From Phoronis ovalis (Eukaryota > Phoronida > Phoronidae), in NCBI GenBank assembly GCA_028565635.1, contig JAOXYB010066911.1:1-10174 (forward strand): a stretch of DNA of 10,174 nucleotides, written 5' to 3'. Positions 1 to 7,495 of the stretch are shown in pieces. The first letter of the stretch is position 1. Each line of letters opens with the position of its first letter. Below the pieces are notes generated by a model. The model was not told the DNA's origin, made no database searches, and saw only the letters and a program-made list of their open reading frames with translations. The position numbers and the translations under genes are program-made.

Positions 1-1697
1 TAATGTAAAAAAACAATAATGTTAAAAAAATATCCTACACATTGGATGGGCATTAGACATGACAAATGTCTTGTTTCGTTTGGGACTATCAAAATTACTT
101 TTTTCAGTCAGCCACATTAAAATGTTTGGCTATTAATTAAGGCTACACAGTTGTGTCTGTGATACGTCAATTGTAAAATGATATCAGTTATTATGTAATA
201 ACACTTCGGATAAGTAAAGGTAAACATTATAACATATTAATAGGTTATCAGAGAACCAGTTTTATTGTTTAAACTGGGTTAAATGCCTTGCAGCAAAACG
301 TGAAGATGGCGCAAGTACAGCACTGACTTGGAATGTAGTATGTAATACTTGTAATTTTCTTCCTTTTGCTTGGGGCTTGGCATTTTAATGATTGGTGTTT
401 GCTAATATAACATCATTATTGTAACTTGCCTCACAAAGTGAAAGTATACAAGCAAAACTCGCAAGTTTGTCGAATGCGGTAAAACGTCATATTTTGCAGT
501 TCCTATTCACAGTTCAATCAAGATCAACACGATCAGTAATCGGTAGCATACAATACTGTAGTACCTATTACAACTAAAACTATGGTAGTCTCTTACCAAA
601 TGAACCAGAGTAACAGAACTAAATAGCGATTAGTAATGCGTAACTGAACAGGAGAGTGCAAACGACCACGACTATAAATTGATTCACCTAGCTGCTTGAA
701 ATGCCGACCGCAAAAGAGTTATATGCATTCCGTTACAATATGTTGTCTTTTCTGTTAGAAGCAACATGTCAGACATCGCTATTTCGCTTAAATTAAAATT
801 TAATTCATACCTATTTTCAATACTGTAAAACTAGAAGCATTTTTTTATAAATAAACTATCACCAGGTGGCTTCTAGTATATTGCAGTTCTTCTGTTATAG
901 GAGATAACTATTAATTACAGGAGACCCGGATGTTGACCAATTCGGCGAGAGTTGGACAAGGAAAAGAAAACACTTGTTTTTATCTATATTAATATGCGCA
1001 GGTGACTCTTTTATCAAATTCTGAAAGAACTAAAATATATTAAGAAGATATAGTACGTCAGAAAAACTCTGCTATTTCCAGGGTTGTAAGTATTTCTTGT
1101 AAAAAAGGAATTAAATTTGACCCTATTAAACTAGGTTAGTGAATTAGCTGGATGCTCAATAGAAAAATACTCTCATGCAGTCCACAGGTGGCCAGTCTTA
1201 TGTACAAATATACTACACAAGTAACGTAAAATTCACCAAAAGTATAATAAATCATGTATCCCACTGGTGCCACTTTTTTGGAATGGATATTAACAACGGT
1301 CCTCTATGATTAGACTTAGAGTCCTCGCGCGTTTTACTTTCCATCGATACCTATTATTACTCTAATCTATAGATTTAGATAAACTGGTACAGCTTCCTTG
1401 GGAAACTAGGTCAAGAGGTGTTGAAACGTTCTTGGTACTATTACCAAGGAACCAGAGATCGAAATTTCAAGTTCTGGCTAGCAATAGAAAGCACAGTGTA
1501 TAGAAATTTTAATGGTAAATCTAACACTGGAGAATGGTATCCATTTATACGTGTCCATGTAAAGTTTTTGTTTTTTTTCTTAACAAATTGATGGAAATCT
1601 TATGAAAAGGGGTGTGTAATGAGGGGCATTTGTCCAAAAAAATTCTGAAACGGGCTGTGTATTTTATAAATTTTCTCCGAAAGCTGCTTGAAAGTTG
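1..1697. other. Gene-free upstream region
   Basis: Stops are frequent in all frames and no exon with matched splice sites, RNA gene or long repeat was found. A 9-of-10 hairpin at 1430-1451 (CTTGGTA / TACCAAGG) is the only local structure noted. Exons under about 150 nt of a neighbouring gene could have been missed. Confidence 0.5.
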
Positions 1698-1719
1698 GGG
1701 TTTGAATAGTCCTGCAAGC

Positions 1720-1762
1720 ATGACCCTACTATGGACAGCCTATGGCTTGTCCGTAGGGTCAT
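1720..1762. repeat. Hairpin nested in the left arm of the transposon
   Basis: ATGACCCTAC (1720-1729) pairs with GTAGGGTCAT (1753-1762), and the inner GGACAGCC/GGCTTGTCC pairs again with one bulge. The same hairpin recurs in the right arm at 2031-2073. Each terminal repeat thus contains its own palindrome, a plausible binding or folding site for the mobilising transposase. Confidence 0.75.
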
Positions 1763-1836
1763 GACCGTTTCGTATCTCAGACCAGCCGAAGTTCTACTAG
1801 TCTTCACACATGCGCAATAGCATTAATATCCATACC

Positions 1837-1986
1837 ATGGATGAACAAACCTTCAAAAGTGCATTTTGGATTTTATGCAGATGTGCTGTTGAATCTTTGA
1901 TTAAGTTATCTGGATACGGTGGTATAAGAAGCGGAGTAGTCAAGGAATAGGCAGAAGCAAAAATTTGGATGGAATTTATTAGGAAA
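1837..1986 (+). pseudogene. Exon-like ORF fragment inside the inverted-repeat transposon
   Basis: Between the two arms, ATG 1837 sits in a strong CCATGG context and opens 37 codons (start MDEQTFKSAFWILC, end SGVVKE) to TAG at 1948. The same frame stays open after the TAG (AEAKIWMEFIRK) up to a consensus splice donor GTAAGT at 1987. This looks like a first coding exon picked up by the element and since broken by one stop, or an ORF of the element itself. I do not recognise the peptide; it has mixed, protein-like composition and no low-complexity bias. It does not resemble the receptor gene next door. A chance ORF is possible given the short length. Confidence 0.35.
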
Positions 1987-2095
1987 GTAAGTGTTTTCGA
2001 ACTTCGGCTGGTCTGAGATACGAGGCGGTCATGACCCTACGGACAAGCCGTAGGCTGTCCATAGTAGGGTCATGCTTGCAGGACTAGGGTTTGAA

Positions 2096-2877
2096 AAGCC
2101 CTGTTTAAAAATTGTAGAAGTTAAAATGTTGGCCCGGTTAAATTGTGGCACAAAGAAAGATGATACTCGTACACTAATTTTGCTATAAAATTGACAATAT
2201 TTGGATTCTTGTTCTACCAAAAACATCACAAGAAAGATATTGCAAAACAGGGCAATAAGTTATGATACACTTTAAGACGGACGCACATCTGGTGGGTGCG
2301 AGAAACTCGCCAGTAGTTTGTTTATCATTTTACATTTTTTTCCGTAATGTTAGCATACTGATTCCATGTTATTGTCTTTCGGCAAATAAATGGTTCAAAC
2401 TAATTTAATACAATCTATATGAACATGTAAGAAGTGACCGTAAGATTTTCTGTGAGTTTTTACCATCACACTTGTTTATATGTATATAAAGTTTGTACAT
2501 TCCTCTGTTTAGTTAGTATAACTAGGTAACCTGAAGCTTGCTAGACAGGCATACTTTTTACTGTGGAAGAATATACAAAAAGATAAGTTGTTTAATGAGC
2601 GAAAGCATTAAAAGTGAGCAGGTAGGGCTGTTTTTAACAGGCAAAAAGCCCTTAAAACCACAACTGTCAGACTTTTTTAGTGTTAAAATAATTTTTTTTG
2701 AAGTAGCCATGCCTAGTAAACAAGGTTTATTAAAAAATATAAGAAATACATTTTGAAGCGGCTGTGCCCATCAAGCAAGGTTTCTTTTTGGTCTGGTATA
2801 AGCTACTGCTTAATAGTCCTGGTTCCTGCCTTTCAGCTGCATCAGGTAAACAAAAATGCAGATGTATGCTTTAAAGG
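2096..2877. other. Gene-free region upstream of the receptor
   Basis: AT-rich sequence with no supported exon. A 72-codon open frame at 2538-2756 is Lys/Phe-rich and lacks any domain or splice context. This stretch probably contains regulatory DNA for the receptor, but no specific site can be named. Confidence 0.45.
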
Positions 2878-2886
2878 TATATATAG
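2878..2886 (+). promoter_or_regulatory. Possible TATA box of the receptor gene
   Basis: TATATATAG lies 160 nt before the start codon at 3046. Transcription starting about 30 nt downstream would give a leader of roughly 135 nt. In AT-rich DNA such a motif is common by chance, and the leader would hold upstream ATGs, so this is only a candidate. Confidence 0.25.
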
Positions 2887-2909
2887 AAAAATGGTGGATT
2901 AGTTATTGC

Positions 2910-3042
2910 ATGAACAATACATTCTTCCCTTTGCTTTTTATGCTAGCTACCTATTCATCGCTATGACCCAATCTTCCAAGTAGTGGCTTCCATGGGTACC
3001 TATTGTGACATATTGCCTTGCAACCTACATGTGTACATGTAG
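2910..3042 (+). promoter_or_regulatory. Upstream ORFs in the presumed 5' leader
   Basis: If transcription begins near 2905, two short upstream ORFs precede the main start: ATG 2910 to TGA 2964 (18 codons) and ATG 2992 to TAG 3040 (16 codons), the second ending four bases before the main ATG. Such ORFs could lower translation. They vanish if the true start site is closer to 3046 or if the leader is spliced. Confidence 0.2.
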
Positions 3043-3045
3043 TTG

Positions 3046-3103
3046 ATGGATGAGCGATCCAGCATACAAATTGTTCTTTTTATTTCTGGATTAATTTGCA
3101 TTG
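3046..3103 (+). CDS. Exon 1: start codon and signal peptide
   Basis: ATG at 3046 opens a short exon coding a charged start (MDERSSIQ) and a hydrophobic core (IVLFISGLICI), then one G before a consensus donor GTGAGT at 3104. It therefore ends in phase 1, as exon 2 requires. After splicing the reading continues V20-Y21-S22-F23-D24-P25; V-Y-S fits the -3/-1 rule, so cleavage after S22 is likely. An in-frame TAG at 3040 shows that coding cannot extend upstream. The context around the ATG is weak at -3 (T) but has G at +4. A second ATG at 3050 is out of frame. An alternative is that the protein starts at ATG 4433 by reading through the exon-2 acceptor. I prefer exon 1 because phase, donor and signal peptide all agree. 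Confidence 0.75.
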
Positions 3104-6100
3104 GTGAGTTAATTTTTTTCTTGATAAAATAGCAATGTCTCATGGTGCCCAGCTTCAAAAGTTAGATAATGATACCCCCATGGAAGTACATGTTACTATT
3201 ACTTGTGCAATATTACTGGTAGATAAGCTCTGTTATGTCTCGTCATTCATTGGTGTACATCTTTCTACAGGGTATTTTAACAGCATGTTTTGTGGTCTTC
3301 ACATTGCTCAGTTCGTTAAAAGTTATGTCTGGCTGATTGTGTTACATATCTGCTTCTAGTACTAAAGCCATGCTATTTCCTAATATTTTTTTTTAATTTT
3401 TGGAGTATTTGCGAATATAAGAATCCACAAAAATATGGGCCTACGAGTTTTCAAAAACCTGTGTAATGTGTAAAGGAGGTTTATAAATATGGGAACTCAT
3501 TCATCAGCAAATACGGAATATTACAACGCTATTATCATTATGAGGCCTAATTTGGATGGTAAATTTAATGAAATGTGTGAAAAGTTTTTTAATATAGGCT
3601 TTGATCACAATTGAAAGTACACTATCAAGTTGTAATTTGTACCGTTGATTATCCAGAGGGTACTCTTAAGAAAATTCTCCTACTGACACGACTGTTTCAT
3701 TTGTTGTGTATCAGTCCGCGGTATTAGAGCTACATGTCCCGGGGTTACTTTATACCAAAAAACTTGGAGGTGTGAGGCCCAAGGTAAAAAACCTTATCCA
3801 TTGGTAAAAAACTGCATTCAAAAAAATTACCCCATGGTAAAAATTTATTACAAAAAAACACATCTCGCGGTAAAAAAAGATGCCCCGTGCCAAAAACAGT
3901 ACACAAAATCCTGGCATTCCAAAAATTGTGGTATCTGCAATAAGTAACATATTTATTGAAATGCATGCCCCATGGTAAAAATTATTTGCAAAAGCACACC
4001 TTATGGCAAAAAATGTTAAAAAAACAAAAAAGATACCCCCCATAGTGGAGGCTCAAAAATGGGGTCCATAGGACAGTCCATATATGCAATCACTGAATGG
4101 TGTTACCCCTGGGTTACACCTCATTACTCAAGCAAGACAGTACGCTTTCTAAGTTTTAAGAAATATGAACTGATATTAGGGTCTGTACACGATTGTAACC
4201 CCAAAAATCCGAGAAAAATTAAGTCTACAAAAAAAGAGAAACATCAAATCTTCCTGTATATAATGTGGATGTACACATTTTTGAAAAATCTAGTAAATGG
4301 AAAGTGTGCGAATTGTACAGAGAGAGAAGTTTTACCTTGCAAGTTTTAAAATATGTGAAACCCCATGCAAAAAAAATGGTAGGAATATATGATCATTATG
4401 TAAGTATTATTAAACACTGTATGTAAATTAATATGTATTACTTTTTAAAAACATTGAATTATCTTACTGAGTTATTATATATTTTTCGATTCACTTTTTC
4501 AGTTTATTCTTTTGACCCCAGTTGCAACAAAGTTCTGAAAGAGAAAGAAGGCTGGATACTGAGCCCAAATTGGAGCAATCGCTATCCTAACAATATTGAT
4601 TGTCGCTGGAATATTCAAGCTGAGCAATACGAGAGAATAATACTGCATTCAAGAGAATTTATTTTGGACGGACGGCGACACTCTATTTGTCAGGATTATT
4701 TAGCTGTGTTTGATACTTCTATTTCACCAGTGGACCCCAGACTATTTGTAGGCTGTGACAGAGAATTAGCTAAGAAGTCATATATCAGAAGTCGTACCAA
4801 CGAAATAATAATCACTTTTCATTCCCATGCCAGAAGTGGTGCACCATTAAATGCAAAATTTGCTCTGTCTTATAAAGGTACATAACTATTTGGAATTTTC
4901 AGTTTAAGCTAGGCTGATTGAACTGTTTTGAAAATTAGAAATTGTACAAACAGAAAAAATGCACTGAAAATCATTGCCAAGTCAAAACAATGTACTTTCT
5001 TTTATCTAGAAATGACACTTATTCTATAATACTTTATCAAATGTAGAAAGTTGAAAACCAAAAATGTCTAAACTTCATATTTGCACCATGTTTGTTAGCG
5101 TAGTTACAAAACATATCATTTAAATTTAACTATTTTTTTATAGTAATTGGATGCCCGTCTATTGCTGCTGAGCTACCTGGTAGTACGGAACTAGTTTCTT
5201 TAGAGATTGATAATACTACAGGAATTGCTGTATCTGCTATCCTAAGCTGTGCAGAAGGATTCAACTTCACAAATCGTGCCTACAGAATACGAGAATACCA
5301 AAGTCTTTCTTGTAACACAACTTCTTGGAACGATACTGTCCAAAAGTGTATAGGTAAAAAAGGGTTTTTTCATAAGTAAATCACCAACTTTTGACAGTGC
5401 TGGATTTGAGATTAATCAATTTTATGAATGAACAGTGTGCTAGCTGAAACCTGAAAGTATAAAATACTTTGTGATTTTGAAAATGCAATTGTATATACTC
5501 AAAAAAAATTGTAGCTTTCTTCGCAATTCTATCAAATCACGACAGTAGACAGTACTCTTAGAAATGTTCTATTTATTTCTTGTCTTTCTGCATATATAAT
5601 GATTTTCAATGTGTATAACTTTGTACCTTCTGACTAAAGTTTTGTTTTTGTCACAAACATGTGGTTACTAAGTATATATATTACAGTAACGTTGATTTGA
5701 ATAACACAACAATGTATGTAACTGTTGATTGTCTGTTATTATGAGTACTGAATGTATATGCATATTCATCTTTATGTACGTATTTTACAGATATGTCTGC
5801 CACTCCACAATACGATACACCAACTGCAGAACCTGAATACAGTACACCAAGTATGTGCATTCCATATTTAATGGCTTTTTAAATTTTTAAAAAATTTGAT
5901 CAACACTTTCTTTGTTCCAATGCTCTGGTTTATACATTATCAACATTCAAATCAAACCTGTTTTATATTCATTGTCTGCTCTAGATAACACTAGTGAAGT
6001 AACTACAGTTCCACACTTTGTGAATTAACCATCCCACAGCACATGTATTTCATTCACAAAATGTATGCCTGTGGGCTTGATGGAGCTCAAGTTTTACCAG

Positions 6101-7232
6101 CACCACCAAGAGCAAATGTTTTAGAAGACTTCTATAAGGAAAGGACAAGCTTTAGATGTAACCTCATCTTAGAGTTTCTTATGTATAGCTTATTGCTGTG
6201 ACATGAAACAATTTTCTGAATTCATTACAGATACCACAACTCCTGATAGTATGCCAGAGAATGCCGGAGGAGCATCACCAGGAGTAGTGGCTGGTGTAAT
6301 CTTTGGTTTGTTGGCTGCAATTATTCTTGCAGTTCTTCTGGTCTTCTTATGGAGAAAGTAAGTTGCATGCTTGGTAAATTTAAATAAGAAGACTGAAATA
6401 AGCTATTCAGACATAATTCTTGTTAGTCACGTCTGAGTAGTCATTTTATTTGTGCTTACTGACAGGTGCCTATACAAGGTACCCAACAGTAAGGACAATT
6501 TTGTAATTTTCTATACTTGCATTTATTTATTCTACCTGACAAAACTAAAGTGACATAAGTAATTTATACCCTCATATAACTTTTCTTCATCTTTCTAAGA
6601 TTTCTGTATATACTTATTTGGAGGCCAGGTTGTGTTCCTAACCCAGTTATATTATTGTAAGATTTTGTTTTAACCATTCGTTTGTGAAGTCATGCATTTT
6701 AAAGCCTGCATGTAACTGTCATTCTTTAAAGCATCTGCACCTCTGTTGAGGATATGAAAGTGGTGGTCTTTGTTTGTAGTTTCTAATATTTATACTTCTA
6801 TAACTTTTGTTGTTTTTTAGGTACCGAAAACCAAAAGGTACACCTCGTCGGCCACCTGTGCATAATGAACAGGTATACGGCCCAACTACTCAACCAATAC
6901 AAACAGTTTCTGAGAAGAGCCGTTTCGGATTATTTGGACAGAAGTCTAAGGAAAAATACAACAAAGATGACCACCATGACCATCATCAAGCTAAAAACCT
7001 TCTCAGAGATGGGGGCATTAGTGGACAAGATACAAACATGGCCAGCATGCCCGGAGGACATAATGATAACTCCCGTACAGCATTGACTGCTCATGATGAT
7101 GCTACAGAGAGGAGTTCATTGCATCCGAATGAAGATGTTGTGTATTATGAACCTGATGAAGTACGTTTTGCACCCAATGGAAGTTCAGCTGATGTCATGA
7201 CAGTTGAAAATAAGGACTATAAAGGACCTTAA
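3046..7232 (+). CDS. CUB-sushi type I transmembrane receptor, six-exon gene (whole)
   Basis: Joining 3046-3103, 4503-4877, 5144-5353, 5791-5850, 6231-6357 and 6821-7232 gives 1242 nt, a 413-residue protein plus TAA. All introns are GT..AG and every reading phase matches. Order: signal peptide 1-22, CUB 27-143, sushi/CCP 148-213, Thr/Pro stalk 215-252, membrane helix 253-275, cytoplasmic tail 277-413. The predicted protein sits in the plasma membrane with CUB and CCP outside; in known families these are protein-binding modules used in adhesion, complement-like recognition and receptor assembly. N-glycosylation sequons occur at N42, N168, N185, N202, N207 and N235, all extracellular. A CUB followed by a CCP recalls the CUB/sushi units of CSMD and SEZ6 proteins, but here there is one unit and a longer tail. 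The ligand and pathway are unknown and no enzyme domain is present. The exon model comes from splice motifs and phase, not from transcript data. Confidence 0.85.
3104..4502 (+). other. Intron 1 (1399 nt)
   Basis: Bounded by GTGAGT and TTTTTCAG. It holds the dispersed repeat 3737-4055. Open frames at 3135-3359 and 4059-4349 have no domain and no matching splice phases; a 41-codon ORF at 3489-3614 is likewise unsupported. It is much longer than introns 2 to 5 (266, 437, 380 and 463 nt). Confidence 0.7.
3737..4055 (+). repeat. Degenerate dispersed repeat with internal GGTAAAAA units (copy 1, in intron 1)
   Basis: A head segment with GGAGGTGTGAGGCCCA is followed by imperfect units built on (C/A)(A/C)TGGTAAAAA. 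The unit cores begin at about 3783, 3803, 3836 and 3869, spaced 20, 33 and 33 nt, with weaker units to 4005. A related segment with the same head and nearly the same spacing occurs at 9896-10048, so this is a dispersed element and not chance A-richness. Open frames across it on the minus strand are by-products of the repeat. Confidence 0.65.
4503..4877 (+). CDS. Exon 2: CUB domain
   Basis: The acceptor is a T-rich tract ending in TTTTTCAG at 4502; the donor is GTACAT at 4878. The exon is 375 nt, phase 1 at both ends, coding residues 20-144. It is a complete CUB domain of normal size (about 115 residues). The first cysteine C27 is followed by the typical G-x-I-x-SPNW...YPNNxDCxW pattern (residues 36-55). 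C82 leads QDYLAVFD, and C104 follows LFVG, giving the four cysteines expected to pair C27-C53 and C82-C104. The last strands show IIITFHSHA (121-129) and the closing FALSY (139-143). One sequon is present at N42. CUB domains bind proteins or carbohydrates extracellularly. Whether this one binds calcium is uncertain. The open frame continues upstream into the intron as far as ATG 4433. Confidence 0.92.
5144..5353 (+). CDS. Exon 3: sushi/CCP domain
   Basis: The acceptor is TTTTTTTATAG ending at 5143; the donor is GTAAAA at 5354. The exon is 210 nt, phase 1 to phase 1, coding residues 145-214. It carries the four cysteines of a sushi (complement control protein) module: C148 in GCPS, C180 in SCAEGF, C201 in LSCNTT and C213 in VQKC. 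The conserved tryptophan W206 lies between the third and fourth cysteines. Family knowledge gives 1-3 and 2-4 pairing (C148-C201, C180-C213). The domain is slightly long for the family (66 residues between outer cysteines). Four sequons (N168, N185, N202, N207) suggest heavy glycosylation. Intron 2 before it is 266 nt, with nothing notable. Confidence 0.88.
5354..5790 (+). other. Intron 3 (437 nt)
   Basis: Bounded by GTAAAA and TTTTACAG. AT-rich with no repeat or alternative exon recognised. Confidence 0.75.
5791..5850 (+). CDS. Exon 4: Thr/Pro-rich stalk
   Basis: A 60-nt exon between an acceptor ending TTTTACAG at 5790 and a donor GTATGT at 5851, phase 1 to phase 1, coding residues 215-234. 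The peptide is rich in Thr, Pro, Ser and Glu with a repeated Tyr-x-Thr-Pro theme (YDTP and YSTP). This is typical of an extended, possibly O-glycosylated spacer between the folded ectodomain and the membrane. It has no cysteine. Because both ends are phase 1, skipping it would shorten the stalk without shifting the frame. The exon is too short for homology alone; the call rests on splice sites, phase and composition. Confidence 0.75.
5985..6028 (+). CDS. Candidate alternative exon ending in a stop (soluble isoform)
   Basis: A good acceptor (TGTCTGCTCTAG ending at 5984) lies in the intron between exons 4 and 5. Read in phase 1 after exon 4, it codes a Thr/Val-rich peptide beginning NNTSEVTTVP and ends at TAA, 6026-6028. 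The chemistry matches the stalk, and its first bases (ATAACAC) resemble the start of exon 5 (ATACCAC). Used as a terminal exon, it would give a 248-residue CUB-CCP protein without membrane helix or tail. Alternatively, a donor-like GTGAAG at 5994 would make it a 9-nt in-frame microexon (5985-5993) that keeps the membrane form. A third possibility is that it is a decayed stalk exon no longer used. No polyadenylation signal is obvious just after the stop, which weakens the terminal-exon reading. Confidence 0.35.
6231..6357 (+). CDS. Exon 5: stalk end and transmembrane helix
   Basis: The acceptor ends ATTCATTACAG at 6230; the donor is a perfect GTAAGT at 6358. The exon enters in phase 1 and leaves in phase 2, coding residues 235-276. 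It begins with a Thr/Pro stretch (TTTPDS), then a Gly/Ala/Pro hinge, then an uninterrupted 23-residue hydrophobic helix (V253-W275). Positive residues R276, K277, R279 and K280 follow, fixing the C-terminus in the cytosol. Within the helix G256, G260 and A264 form a GxxxGxxxA pattern, a known helix-packing motif, so dimerisation in the membrane is plausible. The phase-2 end ties this exon to the tail exon, unlike the freely skippable phase-1 exons before it. Confidence 0.85.
6358..6820 (+). other. Intron 5 (463 nt)
   Basis: Bounded by a consensus GTAAGT and GTTGTTTTTTAG, phase 2. Nothing else recognised inside. Confidence 0.8.
6821..7232 (+). CDS. Exon 6: cytoplasmic tail and stop
   Basis: The acceptor is GTTGTTTTTTAG ending at 6820. 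The first G completes the split Lys codon from exon 5; coding runs to TAA at 7230-7232 (residues 278-413). The tail is hydrophilic and probably disordered. A basic, proline-rich start (TPRRPPV, with a PxxP) could bind SH3 domains. It has five tyrosines: Y296 in QVYGPT, Y323, the pair Y385-Y386 in VVYYEPDEV, and Y410 near the end. Y385 fits YxxP, the Crk/Nck-type SH2 pattern. A His/Asp cluster (DDHHDHHQ, 326-333) is unusual. There is no kinase, TIR, death or ITAM pattern, and no NPxY. Signalling by phosphorylation is inferred from motifs only. The final residues (DYKGP) do not match a standard PDZ-binding end. Confidence 0.88.
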
Positions 7233-7489
7233 AGTTTTGGTCAATCTACTTAAAGCTACAAGAGTAATGGCTCCAATATCTTAAAATTTAATCATCTACG
7301 CAACAAAAAACGTAAGCTTACAAACAAAACTTTCTGTTTTCCCGCAACACCTTTATCTAGCAACCTCTAATAAAGCTAGGTGTTCAAAGTACTCATAAAA
7401 TTGTCTTTATGGCTTTGAAGGCATTCTTTGTAATTGTGAGTTTTCATTCAATAGTGGCTTAGATTTTTTTATATTTGACACCTTACTCG

Positions 7490-7495
7490 AATAAA
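7490..7495 (+). terminator. Polyadenylation signal AATAAA (proximal pair with 7369-7374)
   Basis: AATAAA occurs at 7369-7374 and again at 7490-7495, 140 and 260 nt after the stop codon. T/G-rich sequence (TTGTAATTGTGAGTTTTC, from about 7428) follows the first. Either could end a short 3' UTR. Confidence 0.5.

Larger units (their letters stand above)
1698..2095. mobile_element. Non-autonomous inverted-repeat transposon with 9-bp target duplication (Mutator-like MITE?)
   Basis: Arms 1707-1794 and 1999-2086 are 88-nt inverted repeats of each other with three mismatches. They are flanked on both sides by the direct repeat GGGTTTGAA (1698-1706 and 2087-2095), the mark of a 9-bp target-site duplication. 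The element body is 380 nt; its termini read TAGTCCTGCA. Long terminal inverted repeats with 9-bp duplications are typical of the Mutator superfamily; hAT elements usually duplicate 8 bp, so I favour Mutator-like but cannot exclude others. There is no transposase, so it would depend on an enzyme in trans. Near-identical arms suggest a fairly recent insertion. It lies about 950 nt upstream of the receptor start codon. Confidence 0.85.

Noticed and set aside
2029-2229. 66-codon minus-strand open frame
   Set aside because: It runs through the right arm of the inverted-repeat transposon into AT-rich flank; no domain or splice context.
2538-2756. 72-codon plus-strand open frame
   Set aside because: Lys/Phe-rich, AT-driven composition, non-ATG start, no domain, and no splice sites in a phase compatible with the receptor exons.
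2706-2785. Two similar segments (CCTAGTAAACAAGG and CCATCAAGCAAGG)
   Set aside because: Only about 17 of 24 positions match; too weak to call a tandem repeat.
3025-3042. Near-palindrome CTACATGT-GT-ACATGTAG just before the start codon
   Set aside because: Short 8-nt arms; plausible as a protein site but not distinguishable from chance.
3135-3359. 74-codon open frame in intron 1
   Set aside because: No recognisable domain, and it follows directly after the donor at 3104, which has stronger support.
3489-3614. 41-codon ATG-to-TGA ORF in intron 1 with a purine-rich stretch upstream
   Set aside because: Protein-like composition but no homology I recognise; the AGGAGG upstream is coincidental in a eukaryotic context.
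3745-4043. Two minus-strand open frames rich in Phe and Tyr
   Set aside because: They are the reverse reading of the GGTAAAAA repeat, and copy 2 at the far end gives a similar artefact.
4059-4349. 96-codon open frame before the CUB exon
   Set aside because: Lys-rich second half, no domain, no phase-1 donor with a good consensus leading to 4503.
5998-6201. Open frame of about 67 codons in intron 4 containing ATG 6061
   Set aside because: It is out of frame with exon 4 through the 5985 acceptor and has no domain. I kept only the short stop-containing exon as a candidate.
6865-7086. 73-codon open frame inside exon 6
   Set aside because: Alternative-frame shadow of the receptor tail.
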